From contig NZ_QURL01000003.1 in the NCBI RefSeq assembly GCF_003403015.1, forward strand, positions 496,001 through 560,000: DNA of 64,000 bases, read 5' to 3'. Below the pieces are notes generated by a model, which was not told the origin of the DNA, made no database searches, and was given only the letters and a program-made list of their open reading frames with translations. Shown piece after piece: positions 17,824-28,212 of this stretch. The position numbers and the translations under genes were made by a program. Position 1 is the stretch's first letter. Each line of letters opens with the position of its first letter. The stretch is from Fulvimarina endophytica (GTDB taxonomy: Bacteria; Pseudomonadota; Alphaproteobacteria; Rhizobiales; Rhizobiaceae).

Positions 17824-18921
17824 ATGAAACGGACCATCCTCCTGGCACTGAGCGCGGCCCTGGCCGCCGGCGGCATCGGACAGGCGAGCGCGCAGAACCG
17901 CGTCGTCAACGTCTACAACTGGTCGGACTATATCGACGAGTCGATCCTTGCCGACTTCACCAAGGAGACCGGGATCACCGTCAATTACGACGTGTTCGAT
18001 TCCAACGAGATCCTCGAGACGAAGCTTCTCGCGGGCGGTTCGGGCTACGACATCGTGGTTCCGACGGGGACCTTCCTGGAACGCCAGATCAATGCGGGCG
18101 TCTTCCAGACCCTCGACAAGTCCAAGCTCACCAACTGGGACAATCTCGACAAGGACGTGCTGGAGCGCCTCGCCCGCTACGATCCGGGCAACGAACATGC
18201 CGTGAACTACATGTGGGGCACGACGGGCCTCGGCATCAACGTGGCCGAAGTGAAGAAGCGTCTGGGCGAGGACCAGCCGCTCAACACCTACGATCTCCTC
18301 TTCGATCCCGAACTCGTCGCAAAGCTCGCAGATTGCGGCGTCTACGTGCTGAACACCTCCGAGGAGGTGGTTCCGGCCGCGCTCAACTATCTCGGTCTCG
18401 ATCCGAACTCCTCCAATCCCGAGGATCTGCAGAAGGCCGAGGACCTGCTGCTCGCGATCAAGCCCTATGTCCGCAAGTTCGATTCCTCCGAATACATCTC
18501 GGCGCTTGCCAATGGCGACATCTGCATGGCCCATGGCTGGTCCGGCGATATCCTGCAGGCGCGCGACCGGGCGGCGGAGGCCGGCCAGGGCGTGACGATC
18601 GAATACGAGATCCCGAAGGAAGGCGCGGTGATCTGGCTCGACAACATGGCGATCCCGGCCGATGCGCCGCATTCGGAGGAAGCCTACGAGTTCATGAACT
18701 ACATGATGCGCCCGGAGGTGATCGCCAAGGCGACGAACTTCGTCAAATACGCCAACGGCAACGCGGCGGCGGACGAATTCGTCGAACCGGAGATCCTCAA
18801 CGATCCGAGCATCTATCCCGATGCCGAGACGCGCAAGCGTCTGTTCGCCGTGACCAGCAAGGGCCCGCGCGAGCAGCGCCTGGAGACCCGGCTCTGGACC
18901 CGGGTGGTCACCGGCCAGTAG
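17824..18921 (+). CDS. potF: Putrescine/polyamine ABC transporter substrate-binding protein
   Basis: 365 aa from the ATG at 17824; a TTG lies one codon earlier. The signal peptide is cut near residue 24 (ASAQN). The mature N-terminus VVNVYNWSDYIDESILADF is diagnostic of PotD/PotF proteins, as is GYDIVVPTGTFLERQI. It binds polyamines in the periplasm and heads the potFGHI set. About 225 bp of non-coding DNA precede it; no promoter was confidently assigned. Confidence 0.93.
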   Translation: MKRTILLALSAALAAGGIGQASAQNRVVNVYNWSDYIDESILADFTKETGITVNYDVFDSNEILETKLLAGGSGYDIVVPTGTFLERQINAGVFQTLDKSKLTNWDNLDKDVLERLARYDPGNEHAVNYMWGTTGLGINVAEVKKRLGEDQPLNTYDLLFDPELVAKLADCGVYVLNTSEEVVPAALNYLGLDPNSSNPEDLQKAEDLLLAIKPYVRKFDSSEYISALANGDICMAHGWSGDILQARDRAAEAGQGVTIEYEIPKEGAVIWLDNMAIPADAPHSEEAYEFMNYMMRPEVIAKATNFVKYANGNAAADEFVEPEILNDPSIYPDAETRKRLFAVTSKGPREQRLETRLWTRVVTGQ

Positions 18922-19003
18922 CCGGCCTGGTCTCTCTCAAAGCCGCGTCCGGCTCCTCGGCCGGGCGGCGGTCTCCTCAGGCGCTCGTGGGGGTCACAGG
19001 GTC

Positions 19004-20158
19004 TTGAAAGCACAGTCTCTCGGATCGGTTCGCAAGAGTTTCGCACCCTGGGCCGATCCTGCCGCCAAGCCCTTCATCCGCTTCGAGGGCCTGACCAAGG
19101 TGTTCGACGGCACGGCGGCGATCGACGATCTCAACGCCGATATCTTCCACCGTGAATTCTTCGCGCTTCTCGGAGCCTCGGGCTCGGGCAAGTCGACGCT
19201 CCTGCGCCTCCTTGCCGGCTTCGAGGTGCCGACCCGGGGCCGGATCGTCCTCGACGGCGAGGACATGACCGGCATTCCGCCCTATCGGCGGCCGGTCAAC
19301 ATGATGTTCCAGTCCTATGCGCTCTTTCCCCATATGAGCGTCGCCAAGAACATCGCCTTCGGTCTGAAGCAGGACGGGATGGCGAAGTCCGAGCGCGAGG
19401 ACCGGGTGGCCGATGCCCTGAAGCTCGTGAAGCTCGAGAATTACGGCCGTCGCAAGCCCCATCAGCTCTCCGGCGGCCAGCAGCAGCGCGTGGCGCTCGC
19501 CCGCTCCCTCGTCAAGCGGCCCAAGGTCCTGCTCCTCGACGAGCCGCTCGGGGCGCTCGACAAGAAGCTGCGCGAGGAGACCCAGTTCGAGCTGACGGAC
19601 CTGCAATACGAGCTCGGCATGACCTTCATCATGGTCACGCACGACCAGGAAGAGGCCATGACCATGGCCGACCGCATCGCGGTGATGGGCGACGGCAAGA
19701 TCCTGCAGGTGGGAACGCCCCCGGAAATCTACGAGGCGCCGCGCTCGCGTTTCGTCGCCGACTTCATCGGCACCGTGAACATCTTCGACGGCACGCTCGT
19801 CGCCCGCGACGGCGACCGGCTGACCATCGAGACGGCGGACGGACACCCGATCGAGGTCGATGGGAACGAGGAGCGGGGCGGGGCGCTCCAGATCGGCGCG
19901 AAGACGGCCTATGCGGTGCGGCCCGAAAAGCTGCGCATCTCGGCAAGCCCGCTCGACGGCCCGAACGTGATGTCCGGCGAGGTCTGGGAGATCGCCTATA
20001 TCGGCGACATGACCTCCTTCCACCTGAAGCTCGACAGCGAGCGGATCGTGCGCGTCTCCATGCTCAATTCCAGCCGGGAGAGCGCCGTGCAGATGACCTG
20101 GGGCGAGCGGGCCTGGGTGTCGTTCGAGCCGAATGCCGGGCTGGTCCTGAGCGCGTAA
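19004..20158 (+). CDS. potG: Polyamine ABC transporter ATP-binding protein
   Basis: 384 aa from a TTG start at 19004; no in-frame ATG or GTG fits, and the resulting N-terminus (SVRKSFAPWADPAAKPFIRF) agrees with PotG proteins. Walker A is GASGSGKST, the Q-loop lies in MMFQSYALFPHMSV, the ABC signature is LSGGQQQR, Walker B is VLLLDEPLGALD, and H is in VTHDQEEAMTMAD. The C-terminal TOBE-type domain is present. It powers uptake through PotH and PotI. Confidence 0.93.
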   Translation: MKAQSLGSVRKSFAPWADPAAKPFIRFEGLTKVFDGTAAIDDLNADIFHREFFALLGASGSGKSTLLRLLAGFEVPTRGRIVLDGEDMTGIPPYRRPVNMMFQSYALFPHMSVAKNIAFGLKQDGMAKSEREDRVADALKLVKLENYGRRKPHQLSGGQQQRVALARSLVKRPKVLLLDEPLGALDKKLREETQFELTDLQYELGMTFIMVTHDQEEAMTMADRIAVMGDGKILQVGTPPEIYEAPRSRFVADFIGTVNIFDGTLVARDGDRLTIETADGHPIEVDGNEERGGALQIGAKTAYAVRPEKLRISASPLDGPNVMSGEVWEIAYIGDMTSFHLKLDSERIVRVSMLNSSRESAVQMTWGERAWVSFEPNAGLVLSA

Positions 20159-20173
20159 GGGGGCGATGGAACA

Positions 20174-21070
20174 ATGACGGTCGTCAGAAGCGGGGGATTC
20201 CGGAGGATCGCGATCGGCTTGCCCTATCTCTGGCTCGCCGTCCTCTTCCTCGTGCCCTTCCTCATCGTCCTCAAGCTGTCGCTCTCGCAGATCGCGACGG
20301 CGATCCCGCCCTATACGCCCACCTTCGACGATCCGGCGACCTGGTGGGACTCGCTGCGACAGCTGACCTTCGAGAACTATGCGTGGATCGCCGATGATCC
20401 GCTCTATCTCAACTCCTACCTGATCAGCCTGAGGATCGCCTTCTTCTCGACGGTCTTCACCTTCATGATCGGCTATCCGCTCGCCTATGCGATGGCGCGG
20501 GCGCCCGAGGGCTGGAAGCCGTTCCTCCTGATGCTGGTGATCCTGCCCTTCTGGACGAGCTTCCTCATCCGCGTCTATGCCTGGATCGGCATCCTGAAGC
20601 CCGAGGGGCTTCTCAACCAGTTCCTCCTCTTCCTCTGCGTGATCGACCAGCCGCTGGTGATCACCAATACCGAGACGGCGATCTTCATCGGCATCGTCTA
20701 TTCCTATCTGCCCTTCATGGTGATGCCGATCTTCGCCAGCCTCGACCGGATGGATCCGCGCCTCCTGGAGGCTGCCTCCGATCTCGGCTCGCCGCCCCTG
20801 AAGAGCTTCTGGTCGATCACCTTCCCGCTCTCGCTTCCCGGCGTCGTCGCCGGCTGCTTCCTCGTCTTCATCCCGGCGGTGGGCGAATTCGTCATCCCCG
20901 ATCTTCTCGGCGGCTCCTCGACGCTGATGATCGGCAAGACCTTGTGGATGGAGTTCTTCAACAATCGCGACTGGCCGGTCTCCTCGGCGGTGGCGATCAT
21001 CCTTCTCCTCATCCTCGTGGTGCCGATCGTCGTCTTCCAGCGCATCCAGGACCGGGAGGCGGCGAAATGA
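20174..21070 (+). CDS. potH: Polyamine ABC transporter permease
   Basis: 298 aa, six membrane segments. The EAA-loop signature EAASDLGSPPLKSFWSITFP is in the second half. This is the first of two permeases, lying 15 nt after potG and overlapping potI by 4 nt. PotH and PotI form the heterodimeric channel for putrescine. Confidence 0.93.
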   Translation: MTVVRSGGFRRIAIGLPYLWLAVLFLVPFLIVLKLSLSQIATAIPPYTPTFDDPATWWDSLRQLTFENYAWIADDPLYLNSYLISLRIAFFSTVFTFMIGYPLAYAMARAPEGWKPFLLMLVILPFWTSFLIRVYAWIGILKPEGLLNQFLLFLCVIDQPLVITNTETAIFIGIVYSYLPFMVMPIFASLDRMDPRLLEAASDLGSPPLKSFWSITFPLSLPGVVAGCFLVFIPAVGEFVIPDLLGGSSTLMIGKTLWMEFFNNRDWPVSSAVAIILLLILVVPIVVFQRIQDREAAK

Positions 21071-21882
21071 GACATCGGCTCAGCGGCTTCAACCTCGTCT
21101 CGCTGGTTCTCGGCTTCGGCTTCCTCTACCTGCCGATCGTCATCCTGGTGATCTTCTCGTTCAACGCCTCGCCCCTCGTCACGGTCTGGTCGGGCTTTTC
21201 CACGCGCTGGTATACGCAGCTCTTCCAGAACCAGGGCCTCCTCGACGCGGCATGGGTCACCCTGCGCGTCGGCCTGATCTCGGCGACGATGGCGACGATC
21301 CTCGGCACCTTCGCGGCGATCGCGCTGACGCGCTATACGCGCTTTCGGGGCCGGGTCCTGTTCACGGGCATGGTCTATGCGCCGCTCGTGATGCCGGAGG
21401 TGATCACCGGGCTCTCGCTCCTCCTCCTCTTCGTCGCGGTCGACTTCGATCGCGGCTTCTGGACGGTGACGCTCGCCCATATCACCTTCTCCATGTGCTT
21501 CGTCGCCGTGGTCGTGCAATCGAAGCTTCTCTCCTTCGACCGTTCGCTGGAAGAGGCCGCGATGGATCTCGGCGCGACGCCGGCAAAGACCTTCTTCGCC
21601 GTCACGCTTCCGGTGATCTGGCCGGCGGTCGCGGCCGGCTGGCTGCTGGCCTTCACGCTTTCCCTCGACGATCTCGTCGTCGCGAGCTTCACGACCGGCC
21701 CCTCGGCGACGACCCTGCCGATGAAGATCTACAGCCAGGTGCGGCTCGGCGTGACGCCGGAGATCAACGCGGTCTGCACCATTCTCATCGCCATCGTGAC
21801 GGCCGGCGTCCTGACGGCGACCCTCCTCAACAAGCGTCGGCAGGTGCGTCGCGAGCGCGAGGGACAGGCCGCCTTCGCCTGA
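21067..21882 (+). CDS. potI: Polyamine ABC transporter permease
   Basis: 271 aa from the ATG at 21067 within the potH stop. Six membrane segments and the EAA loop EEAAMDLGATPAKTFFAVTL are present. It is the last gene of the pot operon. Together with PotF, PotG and PotH it makes a complete binding-protein-dependent polyamine importer. Confidence 0.93.
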   Translation: MRHRLSGFNLVSLVLGFGFLYLPIVILVIFSFNASPLVTVWSGFSTRWYTQLFQNQGLLDAAWVTLRVGLISATMATILGTFAAIALTRYTRFRGRVLFTGMVYAPLVMPEVITGLSLLLLFVAVDFDRGFWTVTLAHITFSMCFVAVVVQSKLLSFDRSLEEAAMDLGATPAKTFFAVTLPVIWPAVAAGWLLAFTLSLDDLVVASFTTGPSATTLPMKIYSQVRLGVTPEINAVCTILIAIVTAGVLTATLLNKRRQVRREREGQAAFA

Positions 21883-22242
21883 CGAATAGGGCGGACACCG
21901 TGCGGCTGTGCGCCCGCAAGGGTGAGATCATCGCAACGTTCGCCGCGCAAACCCGTCCTGTTCGACGAGGCCTGCCGCCCCTCCCGAGGGGGAGCACACC
22001 GATCGTGCCGGCGCGAGGCGGAAAAGCTGGAGCGAACGTCAGTTGGGGCGTTTGCGACGTCGCCCGGCCTATCCGTCCTCGGGAGGGGGCCCGGAGGCAC
22101 GATTGAGAAGACGACGAACGAACGCCCCGGCGCATCGCCCAAATGGGGTATGCGGCCGCCGAAATCTCGCGCGGGCGGTCCGTCCTTCCTCCAGAAGCAT
22201 CGAGCGGTGCCGGCAAACGGCATCGGGTGGTTTCAGGCGGCA
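21883..22242. other. Intergenic region between potI and pyrD (convergent genes)
   Basis: About 360 bp with no supported gene. Open frames here are shadows in GC-rich DNA. A small hairpin (CCCCT-CCCG-AGGGG, about 21979-21993) is visible but has no T-run. The region presumably holds the ends of both convergent transcripts. Confidence 0.5.
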
Positions 22243-23343
22243 TCAGGCGGGGAGGGCGAAACTCTCTGCCAGTTCCTCGGTCCGCCGGTCGCGCAGGGCG
22301 CGGAGATTGGCGATTTCACCGCGTTCGAGATGGTCGAGAAGACCCTGGAGAATGCGCGCGGGAAGCGCCGGGCCGCCATAGACGAAGGCGGTGTAGAGCT
22401 GGACGAGATCGGCGCCCGCCTCGATCTTCTCGACGAGGCTCGCCGCATCCGACACGCCGCCGACGCCGATCAGCGCCATCTGGGGCCCGAGCGCCTTGCG
22501 GAAGTTCGCGAGCACCGCCGTCGAGCGCGCCTTCAGCGGCCGGCCCGACAGGCCGCCCGTCTCGCCGGCCTTCGCCGCCATCTCGACGCCCTCGCGCGAC
22601 AGGGTCGTGTTGGAGACGATCAGCCCGTCCACCTTGCGCTTCTGCGCGACCTCGGCGATCTCGGCGATCTGCGTCTGTGTCAGGTCCGGCGCGACCTTGA
22701 GGAAGACCGGGACCCGCTTCGTCGCCGAGACGGCGGCTTCGCCGTTGCGCGCCGCGATGACGTGCTCGAGCAGCCGGTCGAGTTCCTTGCTCGCCTGCAG
22801 GTCGCGAAGGCCCGGCGTATTGGGCGAGGAGACGTTGATCGTCAGATAGGTGGCGAGCGGCGCGAAATTCGCGATGCCCTCGACATAGTCGGCGACCCGG
22901 TCCTCGGCATCCTTGTTGGCACCGACATTGACGCCGACCATGCCCGGCCGGCGGCGCCGGGCCGTCAGACGCTCGAGAGCGTCGGCATGACCGCAATTGT
23001 TGAAGCCGAAGCGATTGATCACCGCCTCGTGCTCGGGAAGGCGGAAGAGGCGCGGCTTCGGATTGCCGTCCTGCGGGCGCGGCGTCAGGGTTCCGACCTC
23101 GACGAAGCCGAAGCCGAGGCGAAGAAGCGCGTCCGGAGCCTCGCCGTTCTTGTCGTAGCCTGCCGCAAGGCCGAGGGGGTTGGGAAAGGAAAGCCCGGCC
23201 GCCGAGACCCGAAGCCGGTCGTTGACCGGCACCTTGCCGCCGCGCACGAGGCCGCGCTTCAGCGCGGCGATCGACAGGTCGTGGGCGCGCTCGGCATCCA
23301 TGCGGAAGAGGGCGCTTCGCAGAAGGCGGTAGAGCGCGCTCAT
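22243..23343 (-). CDS. pyrD: Quinone-dependent dihydroorotate dehydrogenase (class 2)
   Basis: 366 aa, class 2 length with the N-terminal membrane-associating helix (MSALYRLLRSALFRMDAERA). FMN and substrate motifs are GFVEVGTLTPRPQ, RFGFNNCGHAD, INVSSPNTPGLR and, late, GVGGVSDAASLVEKIEAGA; the catalytic serine lies in NVSSPNTPG. It oxidises dihydroorotate to orotate in de novo pyrimidine synthesis at the inner membrane. The start overlaps the DUF952 stop by 4 nt. Confidence 0.95.
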   Translation of the reverse strand: MSALYRLLRSALFRMDAERAHDLSIAALKRGLVRGGKVPVNDRLRVSAAGLSFPNPLGLAAGYDKNGEAPDALLRLGFGFVEVGTLTPRPQDGNPKPRLFRLPEHEAVINRFGFNNCGHADALERLTARRRRPGMVGVNVGANKDAEDRVADYVEGIANFAPLATYLTINVSSPNTPGLRDLQASKELDRLLEHVIAARNGEAAVSATKRVPVFLKVAPDLTQTQIAEIAEVAQKRKVDGLIVSNTTLSREGVEMAAKAGETGGLSGRPLKARSTAVLANFRKALGPQMALIGVGGVSDAASLVEKIEAGADLVQLYTAFVYGGPALPARILQGLLDHLERGEIANLRALRDRRTEELAESFALPA

Positions 23344-23699
23344 CGCGGGCCTTGGCCGAGATCGTCCGGGAACAGGTGGACGCCCCCGGCATCGAGCGGC
23401 AGGGGCCGGTCCCACAGGACCGCCGAGACAGGAAGCGTGCCGTAAAGATGGGGAAACAGGGCGCCGCCGCGCGAGGGCTCCCAGCGCAGGGCATCGCCGA
23501 GGGCGCCCGGATCGACCGCGACGAGCCGCAGATCCTGCCGGCCCGTAAAATGCTTGGCGGCGGTCTCGCGCACCTGTCCGGCGGTCGAGAAATGCACGTA
23601 TCCATCGGCAAGATCGACCGGCGCGCCGGCGAAGACGCCGGTTCGCCGCGTTTCGTCCCACTCGTCGAGCGTCATGATTTTATAGATCGGGTCGGCCAT
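23340..23699 (-). CDS. DUF952 family protein
   Basis: 119 aa. The typical DUF952 pattern is present: YKIMTLDEWDETRRTGVFAG near the start, then DLADGYVHFSTAGQVRETA, LRLVAVD and a late LWDRPLPLD segment. The family has no agreed function, although its fold resembles ADP-ribosyltransferase-like proteins. The start at 23699 begins directly at the conserved region; a longer frame upstream is not supported. It is translationally coupled to pyrD, a pairing seen often in alphaproteobacteria. Confidence 0.85.
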   Translation of the reverse strand: MADPIYKIMTLDEWDETRRTGVFAGAPVDLADGYVHFSTAGQVRETAAKHFTGRQDLRLVAVDPGALGDALRWEPSRGGALFPHLYGTLPVSAVLWDRPLPLDAGGVHLFPDDLGQGPR

Positions 23700-23838
23700 G
23701 GTTTCGTCTTGGCGCCTCCCTCGGCTCCGATCAATGGGGCTTTGCGCGCAAGGGCCGGTTCTCAACAGCCCGCGACCCGAAAGAGGCCGGCGGCGGATGA
23801 TAGGAGGGCCGTGCCCCGCGATCTCCGCCATACCGTGC

Positions 23839-24792
23839 TCACGGCATGCAGGCCTGGGTGTCGATCCTCGCCTCGCCCATGGTCCTTGCGGACTTGGCGC
23901 GGGCGGCCTCCTTGCGCGCGCTCGTCCAGATGACGTGGAGGAGATGGGACAGCCGGCTGTCCGGGCCGAGCCCGGTTTCCAGATGGGACAGCGCGGTCCG
24001 CATATGGCGATCGATCTGCTCCTCGGTCGAGGCGCGCCCGATCATGGAGACGATGGTCGACTTGCCGGTGTCCTGGCCGACATCCTTGCCGATCGCGCCC
24101 GCATTCGGGCCGTCGTCGAGGAGATCATCGAGAAGCTGGAAGGCGAGGCCGAGTTCGCGCGCGAAGGCCTCGAGCTCGCGGCGGATCGTCGGGGCCGCGC
24201 CCGAGCCGATCATGCCGATCTCGATCGCGGCGAGGAACAGCGCGCCGGTCTTCAGGGCGTTGGTGCGCGCGACATCGTCGGCCGAGCGGGTCTCGCTCGC
24301 GCCGCTGAGATCGGCGAACTGGCCGGCGACGAGGCCGCTGGTGCCGACCGCCTTGCCGAGCGCCGCCACGCAGCGTGTGCGCTGCTCGGCCTCGAGGCTC
24401 GGCGTCGCCGCGACGATCTCGAAGGCGCGCGAGAGCATGGCGATGACGGCGAGAAGCGCGGTGTCCTCGCCGTATTCCACATGGGTCGGCTTGCGTCCAC
24501 GCCGCAAGGTGGCATCGTCCATGCAGGGAAGGTCGTCGAGGACGAGGGAGGCGGTGTGGACGAGTTCGATCGCGCAGCCGCCGTCGAGGGCTGCCTCGAC
24601 ATTGCCGTCGAGATCGAGCGCGGTGAGAACCGCGAGCATCGGGCGCAGCCGCTTGCCGGGCGCGAGAACGCTGGTCTCGATCGCCCCGCGCAAGGGCTCC
24701 TGGCCCTCCAGGCAAGGCGGCAGGAGCGAGCCGAGGCGATCCTCGATCCGCTCGAGCAGGCGACCCATGTCTTCGGACGTCGGCGAACTCAT
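23839..24792 (-). CDS. crtE: Geranylgeranyl (polyprenyl) diphosphate synthase
   Basis: 317 aa trans-isoprenyl diphosphate synthase. The first Asp-rich motif DDLPCMDD is at residues 86-93 and the second, DDLLDD, at 222-227. The residues at positions -5 and -4 before the first motif are small (A81, S82), as in CrtE-type geranylgeranyl synthases rather than farnesyl synthases, which carry an aromatic there. GGPP would feed carotenoids or, in phototrophs, bacteriochlorophyll tails. The gene is divergent from the IPP isomerase gene. A farnesyl product cannot be excluded. Confidence 0.82.
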   Translation of the reverse strand: MSSPTSEDMGRLLERIEDRLGSLLPPCLEGQEPLRGAIETSVLAPGKRLRPMLAVLTALDLDGNVEAALDGGCAIELVHTASLVLDDLPCMDDATLRRGRKPTHVEYGEDTALLAVIAMLSRAFEIVAATPSLEAEQRTRCVAALGKAVGTSGLVAGQFADLSGASETRSADDVARTNALKTGALFLAAIEIGMIGSGAAPTIRRELEAFARELGLAFQLLDDLLDDGPNAGAIGKDVGQDTGKSTIVSMIGRASTEEQIDRHMRTALSHLETGLGPDSRLSHLLHVIWTSARKEAARAKSARTMGEARIDTQACMP

Positions 24793-25021
24793 GCGGCGTC
24801 AACGCAACGGATAGGCAAGCTGATCACGTTCCCTCGGTTCAAGGCCATCAGGTTTTTCAGCGAACGGGGCCGGCACGCCTCAAACCCTGCAAGAGCCGGG
24901 CCTCGGCGCAGCGACGCGAAGCCGCTGGCGACCTGTTCAAATCCAATGCTAACACGGTTACAGCGAATTACGATCCGGAAACACCCCCGGATGCCGGGTT
25001 TGACGTGAAAGGCGGGACGAT

Positions 25022-26095
25022 TTGAATGTGACCGATGGAAGCGACACACGGCCGGCGAGCGACATCGCCACGCGCAAGATCGATCACCTGGACATCGTCC
25101 TGAGGCAGGACGCCGAGCCCGGCGCGAGCGCGACCGGCCTCGACCGGATCGTGTTCGAGCACGTGGCCCTGCCCGAGATCTCGCTTGCGGACATCGATCT
25201 TTCGGTCCCGTTCCTCGGCCGGCGTCTCGCCGCGCCGCTTCTCATCTCCTCGATGACCGGCGGGCCCGACCGGGCGAGCCGCATCAACCGGCACCTCGCG
25301 GAAGCTGCCGAGCATCTGAAGATCGCGCTCGGCGTCGGCTCCCAGCGCGTGGCGATCGAGGGCCGGGGCGGTGGTGGCCTCGACCGGCGCCTGCGCGATC
25401 TCGCCCCCTCCGTGCCGCTCCTTGCCAATATCGGCGGGGCCCAGTTCGTCCTCGGCTACGGCGAGGACGAGGCCATGCGTGCGGTCGAGATGATCGGCGC
25501 CGACGCCCTCATCGTCCATCTCAATCCCTTGCAGGAGGCGGTGCAGACCGGCGGCGACACCGACTGGCGCGGCGTCCTGTCCGCGATTGCATCCCTGTGC
25601 TCGCGGCTGCGCGTTCCGGTCGTCGTCAAGGAGGTCGGCGCGGGGATCTCGCCCGGCGCCGCGCGGAGGCTGGTGGAGGCGGGGGTCGCGGCGATCGACG
25701 TGGCGGGCGCCGGGGGCACGAGCTGGGCCGGCGTCGAGGCCGAAAGAGCAGGGGACGCGCGCCGGGCGGCGATCGCCCGGCAGTTCGCGGGCTGGGGCAT
25801 CCCGACCGCGCGCGCGATCGCCGAGGTCCGTGTGGCCTGTCCGACGGTGCCGCTGATCGGCTCTGGCGGCATCAGAACCGGGCTCGACGTGGCGAGGGCG
25901 ATCCGGCTCGGGGCCGATATCGCCGGTCAGGCGGCCGCGACCCTCGAGGCGGCCGAGACGTCGGGCGAGGCGGTCGTCGCCCATTTCGAGGATGTGATCG
26001 AGACCCTGCGAATCGCCTGCTTCTGCACCGGCTCTGCCTCGGTCGCCGATCTGAGGCGGGCCCGGCTGATCGATCCGCCGGACTTCGCGCTCTGA
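25022..26095 (+). CDS. fni: Type 2 isopentenyl-diphosphate delta-isomerase (FMN-dependent)
   Basis: 357 aa from a TTG at 25022; a GTG at 25028 is an alternative and there is no in-frame ATG nearby. The start is preceded by a GGCGGG ribosome site. Fni signatures are [35 protein letters not shown](T)[17 protein letters not shown] and [15 protein letters not shown]. It interconverts IPP and DMAPP using reduced FMN. Divergent placement from crtE links it to isoprenoid supply. Confidence 0.93.
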   Translation: MNVTDGSDTRPASDIATRKIDHLDIVLRQDAEPGASATGLDRIVFEHVALPEISLADIDLSVPFLGRRLAAPLLISSMTGGPDRASRINRHLAEAAEHLKIALGVGSQRVAIEGRGGGGLDRRLRDLAPSVPLLANIGGAQFVLGYGEDEAMRAVEMIGADALIVHLNPLQEAVQTGGDTDWRGVLSAIASLCSRLRVPVVVKEVGAGISPGAARRLVEAGVAAIDVAGAGGTSWAGVEAERAGDARRAAIARQFAGWGIPTARAIAEVRVACPTVPLIGSGGIRTGLDVARAIRLGADIAGQAAATLEAAETSGEAVVAHFEDVIETLRIACFCTGSASVADLRRARLIDPPDFAL

Positions 26096-26225
26096 CCCCT
26101 TCGCCCGAGAGCGGCGCGGGATGAGGAGGAAGGCCCGTTCGAGCCGGTGGCGCACTTGATTTCCTGCGCGCCCCTGGTGTCTAGAGAAGGCGGAAACCAG
26201 CATGTCTCATCCGGGAGGAACCACC

Positions 26226-27269
26226 ATGCCATCGTCGCTCGACGCCTATCTCACCTCCGCGCTCGAGGGCGCGGCGAGCGGGCGGCCGATCGCGGACGCC
26301 ATCCGGCATCTGTGCACGGCGGCGGTGAAGGTTCGCAACACCATCATCGAGGGCGGCACCTCCGGCGATCTGGGCGGCCAGCGCGGCGAGACCAATTCCG
26401 ACGGCGACATCCAGAAGGAACTCGACGTCCTCGCCGACAAGGCCTTCCTCAAGGCCGCGAAGGATTCCGGCTTCGCCTTCTTCGGCTCCGAGGAGCAGGA
26501 GGGGCCGGTGCGCCTGTCGGAGGACGGGGACCTTGCGATCGCGATCGATCCCCTCGACGGATCGTCGAACATCTCCACCAATGTCTCGATCGGCACCATC
26601 TTCTCGATCCTGCCGGTGTCGGCCGAGCAGAAGGCGAACCCGGACACGGTGTTCCGGCAGAAGGGAGCGAACCAGCTCGCGGCCGGCTTCTTCACCTACG
26701 GCCCGCAGCTGCATCTGGTCCTCACCGTCGGCGACGGCACCCACGTCTTCCTGTTCTCGCCGAAGTTCGGCGGCTTCGTCGAACAGACCGCCTCGGTCTC
26801 GATCGAGCCGCGCGCCAAGGAATTCTCGGCGAACATGTCGAACTACCGGCACTGGGACACCCATATCCGGAACTATATCGACGATCTGCTGGCCGGCGCG
26901 GAAGGCCCGCGCGAGCGCGAATTCGGCATGCGCTATGTGGGCTCTCTGGTGGCCGACGCCTATCGCATCCTGACGCGCGGCGGCGTGTTCCTCTATCCGG
27001 GCGACGAGCGCAAGGGCTATCAGAAGGGTCGTCTGCGCCTGATGTACGAGGCCAATCCCGTCGCCATGCTGGTCGAGCAGGCCGGCGGCGCGGCGAGCGA
27101 CGGGACGCGGCGCATTCTCGACATCGAGCCCGAAAGCCTGCACGAGCGCGTGCCCTTCGTCTTCGGCTCCAAGCGCGAGGTGGAGCGCATCGCCCGCTAC
27201 ATCGCCGATTCCGACGCGCTCGCCGAGCGCTCGCCGCTGTTCGGCAAGCGCTCGCTCTTCAGCTCCTGA
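26226..27269 (+). CDS. fbp: Fructose-1,6-bisphosphatase class I
   Basis: 347 aa from the ATG at 26226, which has GGGAGGAA 5 nt upstream; an ATG at 26202 would add 8 residues. Metal-binding motifs are FFGSEEQE and [12 protein letters not shown], and substrate-site features include [12 protein letters not shown]. It dephosphorylates fructose 1,6-bisphosphate, and the class also accepts sedoheptulose bisphosphate. It is the first of fbp-prk-tkt-rpe, a Calvin-cycle order seen in proteobacterial cbb operons (cbbF-P-T). Confidence 0.95.
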   Translation: MPSSLDAYLTSALEGAASGRPIADAIRHLCTAAVKVRNTIIEGGTSGDLGGQRGETNSDGDIQKELDVLADKAFLKAAKDSGFAFFGSEEQEGPVRLSEDGDLAIAIDPLDGSSNISTNVSIGTIFSILPVSAEQKANPDTVFRQKGANQLAAGFFTYGPQLHLVLTVGDGTHVFLFSPKFGGFVEQTASVSIEPRAKEFSANMSNYRHWDTHIRNYIDDLLAGAEGPREREFGMRYVGSLVADAYRILTRGGVFLYPGDERKGYQKGRLRLMYEANPVAMLVEQAGGAASDGTRRILDIEPESLHERVPFVFGSKREVERIARYIADSDALAERSPLFGKRSLFSS

Positions 27270-27301
27270 CAGCCAGAGGGACCCAGCGAGCCTTCGAGCC
27301 C

Positions 27302-28177
27302 ATGTCCGCCAAGCACCCCATCATCGCCATCACCGGATCGTCCGGCGCCGGAACGACCTCGGTCAAGGACATCTTCGACCAGATCTTCCGGCGCGAGCAG
27401 GTGGAGGCGGCCTATATCGAGGGGGACGCGTTCCATCGCTACGACCGGGACGCGATGCGCCTGAAGATGGCGAGCGCTGCGGCCGAGGGCATTCCCGACT
27501 TCTCCCATTTCTCGCCCGAGGCCAATCTCCTCGAGGATCTCGAGGCCGTGTTCGAGGAATACGGGCGCAAGGGCACGGGCCGCACCCGGCACTACGTGCA
27601 CAACGAGACGGAGATGAGCGAGCACGGGCTGGCCGAGGGCAAGTTCACCGACTGGCGCCCCTTCAAGGAGGGGTCCGACCTCCTGTTCTACGAGGGGCTG
27701 CACGGCTGCGTGAAGACCGACCGGATCGATCTTGCCCGCCATGCGGACCTGAAGATCGGCGTGGTGCCGGTGATCAATCTGGAATGGATCCAGAAGATCC
27801 ACCGCGACCGCTCGACGAGGGGCTATTCCACCGAGGCCGTGATGGACACGATCCTCAGGCGCATGCCCGACTACGTGAAGTATATCTGCCCGCAATTCGC
27901 GCTCACCGACATCAACTTCCAGCGCGTTCCGATCGTCGATACGTCGAACCCGTTCATCGCGAGGTGGATCCCCACCCCGGACGAATCGATGATCGTGATC
28001 CGCTTCGCCAATCCGCGCGGCATCGACTTTCCCTATCTGATGTCGATGATCCCGCACTCCTTCATGTCGCGGGCCAACTGCATCGTCGCGCCGGGCGGAA
28101 AGCTGGATCTTGCGATGCAATTGATCCTCACGCCATTGATTCTCAAGCTGATGGAGCGCAAACGACGCGCATCCTGA
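27302..28177 (+). CDS. prkA: Phosphoribulokinase (proteobacterial class I)
   Basis: 291 aa, the proteobacterial length. The P-loop reads GSSGAGTTS at residues 12-20, followed by [11 protein letters not shown] and [25 protein letters not shown] and [10 protein letters not shown] are further family signatures. It phosphorylates ribulose 5-phosphate to the RuBisCO substrate ribulose 1,5-bisphosphate, a reaction with almost no other known use, so it is strong evidence for a Calvin cycle in this organism. It starts 32 nt after fbp. Confidence 0.96.
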   Translation: MSAKHPIIAITGSSGAGTTSVKDIFDQIFRREQVEAAYIEGDAFHRYDRDAMRLKMASAAAEGIPDFSHFSPEANLLEDLEAVFEEYGRKGTGRTRHYVHNETEMSEHGLAEGKFTDWRPFKEGSDLLFYEGLHGCVKTDRIDLARHADLKIGVVPVINLEWIQKIHRDRSTRGYSTEAVMDTILRRMPDYVKYICPQFALTDINFQRVPIVDTSNPFIARWIPTPDESMIVIRFANPRGIDFPYLMSMIPHSFMSRANCIVAPGGKLDLAMQLILTPLILKLMERKRRAS

Positions 28178-28212
28178 TCGAAACCCAAGCCCGTCAGACG
28201 AACCGAGGCCCC

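Noticed and set aside
23839..26095. PpsR/CrtJ-type light-oxygen sites (TGT-N12-ACA) between crtE and fni
   Set aside because: No copy with correct spacing was seen in 24793-25021; the nearest TGT...ACA pair has a 15-nt gap.
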